A DNA stretch of 64,000 nucleotides from Rusavskia elegans (lineage: Eukaryota > Ascomycota > Lecanoromycetes > Teloschistales > Teloschistaceae): the NCBI GenBank assembly GCA_011316305.1, contig SAUG01000102.1:225404-289403 (forward strand), given 5' to 3'. Below, one piece after another: positions 35,336-46,006 of this stretch. Every line of letters begins with the position of its first letter. Position 1 is the stretch's first letter. A program made the translations under genes and the position numbers. Under the pieces are notes generated by a model. It worked only from the letters and a program-made list of their open reading frames with translations, did no database searches and had not been told where the DNA came from.

Positions 35336-36177
35336 TGGAAAGGCGAGCAGATAAGACTCCGAAAGAACTTGATGTGAAGAAAGCCAAAGGAACCAGAATG
35401 GTAACACCGGTCGCACCGAGTTTGGATTTACAGGTGGTCTATGACTGTGTCTGTACCATATAGCTCAGTGATCAGAAGTCGAAGAAATTGTCGAGTCAAA
35501 AGGTTATCTTATCTTATCATGCCTTAGCCTTATCCGTCCGATGAGGCTCTTGAGGCTCGCTAGAGTCGAGCTACGTGAGGTGGAATTTCAAGAGAAAGTA
35601 ATCTGTTGTACACTCAGAATGATTGATTCAGTTTATTTTATTCAACATGCTTGTTCAGCGTCGTCGGAGTATGGAAGGGCAAGCGAGGCTAGAGAAATAT
35701 ATACAAAAGCTCCTTCCACACTCGACACCGCACAGAGGTCCCAGCTGTGGGATCGACTGTATCATTCATTACCAACGCGATGAAGAAAGCCGAGCTGATC
35801 AGCTCAAGGCACTCTCGCTCCTTGCTGTACAAACAATAGTACCACATCTCCCGTCTCGATGACGAGCCTGGCCGAGTGACATGGAACATGAATACCCCTG
35901 CTGGAAGAATGAATGACTTCTTTTTCCTAGACATTAAGTTTTTGCTTTGTATTCCGTTTCTTTAGATTAGGTCAAGGTCTCCGCAGGCCGGACATTCCTT
36001 TGCAGCCTGCCGAGTAAATCTTCTCTTCTCTCCTCCCGTTTCGCTTTTCAATGCTGTACAACAGCTAAGGCCCGCCGTGGTTTTTCCAGCGCTCCGAATA
36101 CGCCGTCCTTTGGTAACGCCGCGCTAAATGGGGTATCATCAGGTACAAGGATCACATCACAAAGTCAATGCGGCCAC
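35336..36177. other. Intergenic upstream of RIX7
   Basis: Promoter side of RIX7 and 3' side of RAX2. It contains three back-to-back TTATC units (35504-35518), GATA sites on the minus strand. No gene is supportable. Confidence 0.5.
35504..35518 (-). promoter_or_regulatory. Triple tandem GATA site
   Basis: TTATC is repeated three times without gap, giving three GATAA cores on the minus strand about 170-180 bp upstream of the RIX7 start codon. Fungal GATA factors (AreA, Sre and WC types) favour paired sites. Function is inferred. Confidence 0.4.
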
Positions 36178-39100
36178 TCAGAGCATAGGCGCATTGCCTC
36201 GTTGCCCTAATCGGCCGAAGAGGTCCTCGGGTGGTATTCGACCCAGGTTGGTCGTCTTGTCGAAGTATTGCGTCGGTGCAGGCTGGTATCCTTCGGCTCG
36301 CCGCCTGTATCGTTCGATGAGGATACCAGCTACCACGAGGAGGAACGTCACCCCGAGCGCTATGGCAAGGCCGATGAGCACCACGAACCCTAGCTTCATG
36401 CGTCCCCCTAGGTATCATGTTAGCAAGACCATTTTCCACAGCCTGGTAGGCATCATTCGCTCACCTGATGATTCAAAATTAATCATGTTCCTCGAAAACA
36501 GTTGTGAAAGACTTCCCGGCCCATTACCAGATGTTGAAAGAATGAAAGGAATGAAATTGTTGCCGTCATAGAGTGCGGCAGAGGCATTGCCGAAATTAGG
36601 AACATCAAGGGATCCAGTGATTAGAAGCACCATGTTCTGACCGACGAGGTCACTCTTGTCGTGATCATCGTTTAATTCCAGCATTGCGAGCCCTTGAATC
36701 GTCGACTGGTCTCCAAGCCTACCACCTTTTGCGATGGGCTGAAATCTCGAGTCGGCATATTTCATCAGGAACGCTGACCCGTTGGGGCTTTTTCCGGCGA
36801 TCCAAAATTGTGACGCTTCCTTGTTGGCACGGGTCAGCGCTGTTACAGGACCTGGGACAGCTGAGGCGGGACCGTCAAGAGCCGTCCATTGCTGATTCCT
36901 GGCGTCATAATTCGCCAGTCTGGTGCTGTTGCCATTGATGGTGATATTACCGCCTGCAAGTAGTTTGTCGTTCCCTTGCCAGACCAGTGCTGCCACACTA
37001 CCACTCAGTCCGCTTCCTGGCTGACTCCATTGGCCATTGTCGAACATGCATACGCCTGGGCAACCCAGCGATCCAGCAGTGTCAAAATTGCCTGCAACGT
37101 AGACCTGGCTTGATTCCGGCCTTTCGGTGATGGCGTTAACGGCGACATTGTCACCCCCAAGAGCCGGAGGCTGCGGGTATGCAAAGTTACCACCGGCGAG
37201 GTCGTAGAGAATCAAGCCATTCACATTCGCGTTGTCCAGTTTCCCAGAAATTGTGCCGCCGGCGTAGAGGATATCTTCGTGTGTTGCCAGTGCCAGGAAC
37301 ACAGAGTCTTCGTCAAGCCCAGGACCAAGACCCGACACAGCACCGGTTCTGTTGATAAAGGCAAGGTTGTTGATGGTCGACCCATTGGTTGCTGTTGCTG
37401 TAAAATGGCCACCAATCACAGTAACATTGAGCTCCTCTTTCTCATGGAAAATTCCTGTGACGGCACCTGTTACGTTCTTTCCACCGATGGCTCTTTTACG
37501 CTTGGGGGATGCGACTGGTTCGGGCTGGATCTTCACACCCAACGAGTTCAATTGCAAAGGGTTTGATGTAAGCGAGACGGCAGCTTGAGCACCCGGAACC
37601 CCCTGAGAAGAGATGGTTCCGGCCAGCAGTGGATCACTACCAGTGATGTTAGTTGTGGTGCTCAGCTTTCCTGTAATCGTCCGAGTTGTGAGATTGAGGT
37701 TCTGGAGCCAGTTTTGGCGGGATGGGACCCAGACACCGAAGCCTTGAACAGGGACTGCTGGAGCTGATCCAAATGCCTCCAAATAATCAAAGTGTCCGTT
37801 CACAGTGATACACGTCTCAGGCTGGTCCTCGGTTATATTGAGCTCAAGCGGAACAATGGTATTGACCCGACCACGAACGCCAGATCCAAGAGCCAACCAG
37901 GACTGGCTGGCAGTGTCGTATGCCGCGAAATTGTTCAACCCCGAGACGTTTCCCGTCGCTGTATTTGTGAAGTTGCCCCCAATATACAGCAGATCTCCAA
38001 ATACTTGAAAAGTAGCCACCTGTGCGTTGAGGCCACCGTTGGGCAGCGAACTCGCGTTCCCATCCGTGATCGAGAAGATATTCTGAAAATTACCACCTGT
38101 ATCTGAGAAGTTGCCACCGACGTAGGAAATGCCGCTCACAACGGCTAGGCTTGTGATGACGGCTTCCGGCTGAAGGTTCGTCCCAGCCTGATCAAACGCA
38201 GACTTGGAAAAGTCGGTGAGCGTGGAACCTGGGGCTGGATCAAATTCGAAGAGTCCGTTCAACCCACCAGTGTAGTTGGTGGGGGCAAATCGGACTCTCT
38301 GCGCCACCAGTGTGATTCTCTCGTCTTGTTGGGTGTACGGTGCCAAGGTTACCGTGGCGCGGAAAGAGTCAGTATTGACATCTACTGGGCCGTAGTATAT
38401 CTGGTCGTACTTATCGAAGTTGTTTGTTTGGAAGATCTGCTGAGGTGGGATGGGTGCACGATCTACTGTGAAAACACCAGTGACATTGGCAATGCCCCGG
38501 CGATCGCAGCTATTGTCTTGCAAGCAGCCGGGAGTATAGACTGTGACTGAGTAATTGCCCTTTTGCCTGATGTTTGGCTTAAATACCACGGATGTTCCAG
38601 CGGATCGAATGTCTTGCGTTGAGAGATCAACCGTGAGGTACTGCGATTGACTCTGTGCAGAGGGAGCAGTAGTCCAAGGGCCTGTGGGTGTGGAATTCGA
38701 ACCAAGCTTGATGTTAGCGCAGGTAGGCTCGTTGAGATCAGACACAGCATAAGCATAGATGTCTGAGCAGAATCAGTACGAAGAGACATAGCAAAGGGGG
38801 AAAGGCTGCAACTTACCGTCCTGGAAAAGCTCAATACCATTGAGGCCAGCTCCATCTCCATACCAGTCAGAGATATCAATTTGAAAGGCACTCATCCCGA
38901 CACGATTGTAAAATTCAAAGTCCTGGTATGGTAACGAAGTGTTGTCAGAAAGGGGACACCGGGCGCCATCTGCGTCACAAGGTGTCTTCTTGCCAGTAGT
39001 GGGATCATTGTATGTCATGTTCATGATACCGTTGAGAGGTAAAGCCGTCAAGCGAAATGTTTTGGTGCCTCGGCCGTTTAGGTGGGTATTCCATAGGCGA

Positions 39101-39969
39101 AGCTTGGTCGGTTGAAACCCAAAATTCAAGTCTGCTCTCCAGAAGCCCGGGGTCTCGTCCTCCAATAGCCATGTGCTGCCAGCTTCGTCCCGGCCAGATG
39201 CTGGGCAGACGATGTTCTTGGGGTCGTTGAAGCCGTTTTCCTCTGTCGTTGAACCGCTCGAGATCTTGGCAGAGGCTAGATTGACTATCTGTTGGTCTTT
39301 CTTCACTGGAGCGGTGGTATTACCGAGACCAGTGAACGTCCCTCCAAAGATGATGTTCCCGTTGGGCGCCTTGATGATAGAGTCGACTGGCCCGTTGAAT
39401 CCCGCAAAAGGCAGATTCGCCCAGCCCGACCCTCCGACCCAAGCGACTGCATTCGTCGAGTTTGCCCCTTTGAAATCCCCTCCTACGTACACCGTGTTCG
39501 TGCCCTGGTCACAGTACACTACTGATACCTTGCCAAGCAGTCCCGGGAGAGGAGTGATGGTGGATGTATTGGGATTGTACATGGCCACGCCTTGGGCTTC
39601 AGTGCCTCCCAGGCTCGTAAAATTGCCCCCAACGACCACACCTGCAAGTTCTCCATTGCCCATGACAAACGGACACATAGTCTTGATGTATGCATCCGCG
39701 GTGGCAGCGGCCGTATAGTCGCCGTTGGGCAACTGGGTGATAAGAGCCTGGCTGCCATTGGTGCTGAAGGCATTTTGGGTTTGCTGCTTATAGGTGTAGA
39801 GAGAAATGGAATCGAAGTCTCCTGTAAGGGCGACGCGACCGAGCTGTTCGAGGTTGATGTTCGGTAATTGGACTGGATCGAAAGCGGCTCCTTGCGTTGG
39901 TGGGATCAAGAGGTGAATGAGAAGGACGAGCTCAGCCGCTGCAGGGCCAAACAATGAGGTGAATCTCAT
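36178..39969 (-). CDS. rax2: Rax2-like cell-polarity membrane protein
   Basis: Exons 39969-38817, 38762-36465 and 36407-36178 encode 1226 residues. A signal sequence (VLLIHLLIPPTQGAAF) leads a very long extracellular part. That part is built of kelch-like beta repeats with recurring GGNF and GGTFTG turns and many N-glycosylation sites, and includes the conserved WYGDGAGLNGIELFQD stretch. One membrane helix near the C-terminus (FVVLIGLAIALGVTFLLVVAG) and a short tail ending GRLGQRGNAPML complete it. In yeast Rax2 works with Rax1 at bud scars; in filamentous fungi it marks hyphal tips and directs growth. Both introns (54 and 57 bp) restore frame exactly. Confidence 0.94.
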
Positions 39970-41207
39970 TGCCTAGACGAAGGCGCTGGATGCTCGTTCG
40001 ACTGTGATGATGAATCCAGGTTCGCGGATGGCTCAAGCTTCACGAGGAGTCTCTGGCGGTAGGGAAATGTAACGCGACGGCAACTCTTCATCCAGCCAAT
40101 GAGTGACTCTTCCTCCCAGACCCGGCCTTGGGTGAAGTCGAGGCTGTCTCGACAGCAGCAAATGTCGATGACGGCGACGGCGGGAGTAATGCTTTGGTAG
40201 AGAAAACGAAGGCCGCACAACAGGTCGAGTGAGTGAGGAGTTCACAGACAAATTTGCCGCTAGCTACTAATTGGGCTAGAGTCTTCGAGTGCAAGATTAA
40301 TCTGCCGTTGGGCAGGGGTGTGTTGACCAATCACTGTGACCTCCCACATCATTTTCATCTGCCCTGAATTTCCCAAGCGAGGATGATCTACTCAGGAGGT
40401 GATGCATCAAAGTCATTAATACTATTACTCATCCCATCTCACTCGCAACTGTACAGCACATTCGATTGCGGACACTTTCTCTACAGTCTGTACAGTCTAA
40501 GCTACCATACTCGTATGATGATGTCTTGAGCTGCCTGTGCAGACGATCCCGCTCAGAGGCTATCGTATTCGAGAGACTAAGCGTCCTAATCTGGTTGGTG
40601 ACTCGGCTTTCTTTGACCTCATCCGGTCATGGTTGGGTACCACTTTGGGAAGAGGGGTATGTACCTTTGGACGAATAGGAGTGCGGTCTGCGACGTCAGG
40701 CCATGCAAACCTAACGTCCGTTGCTGATCCTCGAGACCATACTCCGTATGATTGATCACGACGATGTCGACCAGCTACTATTAATAATCCTATCGTCTGT
40801 GTCGTCAAAATCTGCGGCTGTCAGAGATGTAACTCCTTGGAGTCCTTGCATTGCATTGCTCTTGCGGCACAGCTTCCATATCGCTTACGCTTCCGCCAGC
40901 AGTGTTTCAGTCATGTTTCTGGACGGTTCCCTGCCATTATCTATGAGGCTCTCACAGGAAGCGGCAATCCGACGCTACGTACCCGTTGTACTGGTATTAT
41001 TGGTCGCCGATGGAGGGTGAATCTCACGAATGTGGCAATGAATGGAACACCCAGTGATCGAATGCAAAGGCGCTCTTGTGATCCCTTACCTTAACCATGG
41101 TAGGATATCATAGGAACACTATGTGGACGCCAACTGTTGCGCCCAAGATTGATCTATCAGTATTTGCTAAAGATGATCCGTTCCGAGCGTCCGCAGTCGT
41201 ACTGCAC
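39970..41207. other. 1.2-kb gap between RAX2 and OGG1
   Basis: Upstream region of RAX2 and downstream of OGG1. A single ACGCG lies about 100 bp upstream of the RAX2 start. No gene is seen. Confidence 0.5.
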
Positions 41208-42642
41208 CTACGTTTTCTTCCTGCGTTTGGCATGGGAGACCGTTTTCGAAGGCACAGAGCCATTTTGCTCTTCTTCTTCTTCTTCTTCTTCTTCTTCTTC
41301 TTCTTCTTCTTCTTCTTTGACGAATTCTCGCTTGATTTTGGTCTCCAGTACCACAATCTTTGTTTCTGTGACTGGCGCCGATGTAGCTGCTGCTTTGAGT
41401 CCCAAACTTTCTGCTTCCACCTTGACCGTGTCCACTTCGATCTTTGCTGAGAGTCTCTCCGAGAAAGCCCGGAGGTCGGCTGTGAACAGAACACTGTGGG
41501 CCCATCCGGCCTCTTTACCCCACAGGCTTCTGAAATGGTCGCCAACCGCATCATACGTCGCTTTGGTCAGACTGCTGTGTTTCCCTTTACCGAACTTGTA
41601 GTCACGCTGTGCTATCTGCCATACTGAAGCCTGTCATTCAGCAGCAGATGAAAATTCGGACCCAACGAACGTACCGTGTGTATCTACAGGTACTGCTTCT
41701 CCCCAGCCGAGGCCCATGAGACATACACAGTCGGCTACTTTAGGGCCAACCCCCTGCAAGGCCAATAGCTCTTCATGAGCAACGCGGTATCCTGCCCGAC
41801 CTCCAGGCTGCATTTCCCCGGCAGCTGTGACCTTCTGGCCCATGATGGGGCTTTCCGGATTCCGAAGATTGTCTAGCCAGCCCTCATCGTGCCCATGACA
41901 TATCTGTACAGCGGTCTGGTATAAGTACTTGGCTCTATAACCAAATCCAAGCTGGCGAAGCTGACCCTCCACTTTAGGATCTGCGAGGATGACGGGCGAA
42001 GGCAAGTCATGGTAGGGTGTTGTCCCTATATATCCAAGCAATGGTCCGTAATGGCTACAGAGTTTCTCCATCTTTTGCACTTTGGGATCAGTCATGACGT
42101 ACAGGGTGGGTGAGTCTTATCAAACATACCATTTGTGAGATCCTAATGATGTTGTTATTACTGCTACAGATGAAGCCCACAAGAGCCTCCCAAGCATCTT
42201 GCTTAAGTATCCGGACCCCGGCAAACCTCGGAGCCTTCTTCTTGAAATTGGCATCGACGCTGGACCATTGTTCGTAAAGCTTTGTCAAATTAGGTCCCAG
42301 ATTCAGATAATGGTGCACGAGTGCTTCGGTATCATCATCTTCTGGCAAAGAATCAATCTTGGAGCCTGGTGTAGCTGAAGGTGGTGTAAGCGGTTCAACA
42401 AGACGTTCAGAGAATGAAGCCTGGTAGTATAGATGGGTGGCATCCTGGCGGAGCGAAAGGATTCGACCATGAAGAGCACAGGACCATGTATCCTCAACCT
42501 TCCTCCATCTGTACCGTCCCATCAGAGGCGCCCCAGAGCTGGAGGTGTAGATTCACCTGAAAGATTGACCACATCTCAGGGTTGTGTCAAGGCAGAGCTC
42601 TGTCAAGCTCATCGGTAGCTTTCGCCATGCGTTAGTCCGCAT
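41208..42642 (-). CDS. ogg1: OGG1, 8-oxoguanine DNA glycosylase/lyase
   Basis: Four exons (42642-42557, 42508-42130, 42071-41675, 41623-41208) give 425 residues. The N-terminus WRKLPMSLTELCLD leads to LRCGQSFRW, as in OGG1. The HhH-GPD active site follows in LQGVGPKVADC with catalytic Lys266 and in VPVDTH with Asp285. It removes 8-oxoG opposite C and nicks the strand. The C-terminal tail is unusual: a run of 16 Glu coded by a GAA microsatellite, then a basic KRRKK end that may act as nuclear signal. Exon 1 is short and found only through its frame with GQSFRW. The intron 2 acceptor is set by frame (GTGCAAAAG). Divergent from U2AF large subunit. Confidence 0.93.
41271..41315. repeat. (TTC)15 microsatellite inside OGG1
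   Basis: Fifteen uninterrupted TTC units. On the coding minus strand they read GAA and encode 15 of the 16 consecutive Glu residues in the OGG1 tail. Length changes by whole units would alter the tail without shifting frame. Confidence 0.95.
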
Positions 42643-43162
42643 AATGCACACTCCTTCGCGGCGGTCTCATATGTGCTGATAGACAATGCTTTTCAAATGT
42701 TAAAATAGGGTAATTGGTGAATCAATCAATATACGCGCTTCTTCGCGTCCTCGTAGCGCAAGCAAATGTTGGCGCAGTCTGTTCAGTCAAACATGCCTTC
42801 TATAACTCGACGATCAGAACAATGCGTCATGAAGGAAGCAGTAAGAGTTGATCGTTACAGAGATGAACGGAATTTTAAGAAGAATCTAACATTAAGAACA
42901 GCTCGACTGTCGAAGTTTTGAGAGCACGGAGATAGATTGTCGAGTTCCAGCGAACCTAGACCAACTGTATCAAGCTAGACCTGAGTCGCCCTTCACTTCT
43001 TGAAGTCTGCTTCGGTTCTGTTAAAGCACTGTAATAATGTGCTAGAGAGTGCGGAAAGTCCTATTAATCCTTTGATCTTTCTTCATGCGCTTATGAACCT
43101 CGCACAGCTCCTTGATAATCGTTCTAGTAGCGCAACGACGGTCACTGAAACAGCGAGGGACA
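42643..43162. promoter_or_regulatory. Divergent promoter OGG1 / U2AF large subunit
   Basis: 520 bp between start codons. ACGCG (42733-42737) and CGCGT (42744-42748) form an inverted pair with a 6-bp spacer, 91-106 bp upstream of the OGG1 ATG. No gene is seen within the gap. Confidence 0.45.
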
Positions 43163-45266
43163 ATGAACGGCAACAGCTATTCGTCAAGAGGCATGGCATC
43201 AACAGCATCTTTACCTAGGATTCGCAAACATGAAACTGACGTAAGCAATTCTATCACTGCAGATTCGGGGAGATATGGAAGCTCAAGAGAACATTATGTA
43301 AACATTACCCTGCGCTTGCGGTTCACAGACAAGGGCTGAAAGCTAATTTCGTCGCCTTGTCCAGTCCTCGAGAGATGATCGCCGAGACCGTGAGCGAGGA
43401 GACCGTGATCCATATCGGAGCGAGCGACGGAGATCGAGGTCTCCACATAGAAGCTCACGCTCATCTCGCCGTGACCCAGAAGTAGACACATATTCCACAA
43501 GTCGCGATTACAGAGCGCGCGAACGCGAAGATCGTTACTCGGGCCGCGACGGCCGAGATGAGCGGGCATGGGATCGAGATCGAGGCGACCGATACGAGCG
43601 AGGCGACAGAGGAACCGCACGGCGAGATGCTAGACGCGATGGTGACGATAGACCACCTCGAAGGGATCGAGACTTGTTCGAAGGACGGGGTGATCGTGGG
43701 CGTGGTGGTGGCGGTCGACATGTACGAAGCGACCGAGATGAGTTTGCAATGCAAATGGCCGGTCGCGATAGGAAGAAGAGTGCTTCACCTCCACCCAAGA
43801 AGAAGGAACCTACGCCGGACTTGACCGACATTGTACCTATCACAGAGAGAAAGAGGAGGCTGACCCAGTGGGACTTCAAGCCACCCGGATACGAGAATGT
43901 CACTGCAGAACAGGCTAAACTGTCAGGTAAGACCTGGACATCTACCACTCTGCAACATACGCTAATCTGGTCAGGCATGTTTCCCCTACCAGGCGCACCC
44001 CGACAACAGCCTATGGACCCAAGCAGGCTCCAGGCTTTCATGAACCAGCCAAGTGGCTCTGCTGGCAACGCTGCATTGAGACCCTCGAACGCAAGACAGT
44101 CAAAACGACTGTTCGTTCATAATCTGCCCCCGACTGCCACGGATGAAGCTATTGTGAATTTCTTCAATTTGCAACTGAATGGTCTAAACGTGGTAGAAAG
44201 CACGGATCCCTGCATATCAGCTCAAATATCACAGGATCGCTCCTTTGCGCTCTGTGAGTTCAAGTCTCCTGTCGAAACAACCATGGCCTTGGCCTTGGAC
44301 GGCATTGCCATGGAAGACAACGACAGCATGGAATACACAAATGGGGACGCCGGTACCAATGCCCAAGGACTCTCGGTACGTCGGCCCAAGGACTACATCG
44401 TGCCTTCCAACGTCGAAGAGAGCGAGGAGCAAGAAGGAGTAGTATCACCAATTGTTCCAGATACGCCAAACAAAATCAGTGTCACGAATCTACTTCCCAA
44501 TCTCGACGAAGAGCAGGTGACTGAGCTGTTGGTCGCCTTCGGAGCGCTGAAAGCTTTTGTCCTGGTTAAGGATCGGAGCACCGAGGAATCCAGGGTAAGC
44601 TGTTGGATCCTTTTGACACTCATTGAAGTTTACTTACACTTGTCATCTAGGGCATTGCGTTTTGTGAATATGCAGATCCTGCGGTGACGGACATTGCGGT
44701 CGAAGGCTTGAACGGCATGGAACTTGGTGACAAGCATTTAAAAGTACAACGAGCTAGCATTGGAGTGACGCAAGCAGCTGGCCTAGAGATGGGAGTGAAC
44801 GCCATGTCTATGCTTGCGGGCACGACATCAACCGACTTAGATGAGGGCCGAGTGCTACAACTTCTGAACATGGTGACCGCGGAAGAGCTGATTGACAACG
44901 AGGATTATAACGGTACGTTCCCGCCCCAATGAATTTAGGTCGAAAGTGTCAGCTAACACAGCGTAGAAATCTGCGAAGATGTCAAAGAAGAGTGCGACAA
45001 GTACGGCGAGGTACTGGAGATGAAGATTCCGAGACCCAGCGGTGGTAGCCGACAATCGAATGGGGTAGGTAAAATCTTTGTGAAATACGACACGGCCGAC
45101 TCGGCCCGCAAAGCACTACAATCGCTGGCAGGGCGGAAATTCGCTGACAGAACCGTTGTCACCACGTATTTCTCCGAGGTGTGTTCGCCCCATTGACTCC
45201 TTACCTTGATTAAGGTCCGAATACTAACCCCTGAGCCAGGAAAACTTCGAGGTCAATGCCTGGTAG
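43163..45266 (+). CDS. u2af2: U2AF large subunit (U2AF65/Prp2-like)
   Basis: Exons 43163-43240, 43365-43926, 43975-44594, 44651-44912, 44967-45178 and 45240-45266 encode 586 residues. An Arg/Asp/Ser-rich N-terminus precedes the linker LTQWDFKPPGYENVTAEQAK. RRM1 (KRLFVHNLPP), RRM2 (NKISVTNLLPNL) and the C-terminal UHM follow, with the invariant ending FSEENFEVNAW. The protein binds the polypyrimidine tract and, through the UHM, the SF3B1 ULMs. It lies 740 bp upstream of the SF3B1 gene on the same strand. The last exon is only 27 bp. The second intron (48 bp) is in frame and stop-free, so a naive model would keep it. Confidence 0.95.
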
Positions 45267-46006
45267 CCTTGCATGGTCTCGTGCGCTCATGTTCACGTGC
45301 TTCAATTGTTCTCCATCTGTATTTGATAGTAAATTTCATAGGCACCCATTGCATGCTTGAGGCGAATGCACTTGTGGTGTGCTTCATGGACGCAAGCATG
45401 AATGAAAAGCTTTGGTGTCCATTTGCTCGATGAAGCGTCAATACCTTCATCCTGTCATTTTCCATGTAATTGGACCGGACGAAGCTGCAATGAGTGCATA
45501 AAGCTTATATAAGTCACGACATTCTCGCGAAGTAACTCAAAACTGAGATATAGTAGCTCAACCGTGATGCCAGGCAATTGATGAAATTCACATCAACGGC
45601 CACCCTTTCGAACTAAGCAATTTCATTATCGCAGTATGTATTGATGTAGGGACAAGGGAGAACGAAAGGGTGGAGGGATCCCAATTACATTCTCAAGGGG
45701 GCACAACGTGACGTTGAGTTCTGGCTTACTTGCATGTTACCTCGACATGGTAGGAGGGCCTCACATCTCGGACTGTCTTCATTCACCATAAAACTCGTCT
45801 TTGGTAATTGTCTGTTCTCCTGACTCCTTTTTGAAGTGACCTGGAGCTCGATGTTGTAGCTCGCCATACAAGGCTTAGCGTGCCAAGCAATTCCATCGCC
45901 CCCTCTTTAAAGTCTAAACTCATTACTGACTGTTCCATTAATCTATGTAATCGCCATCGCACCACGGCAACATCCTCGATCACCCTCATACATATCATCA
46001 GCCAGG
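45267..46006. other. Intergenic U2AF / SF3B1
   Basis: 740 bp between two plus-strand splicing genes. No gene or repeat is seen. It should hold U2AF 3' UTR and SF3B1 promoter. Confidence 0.5.

Noticed and set aside
35336..35416. Extension of RIX7 to a GTG at 35416
   Set aside because: Non-ATG start; the added segment has no similarity to the family and a normal ATG is present at 35335.
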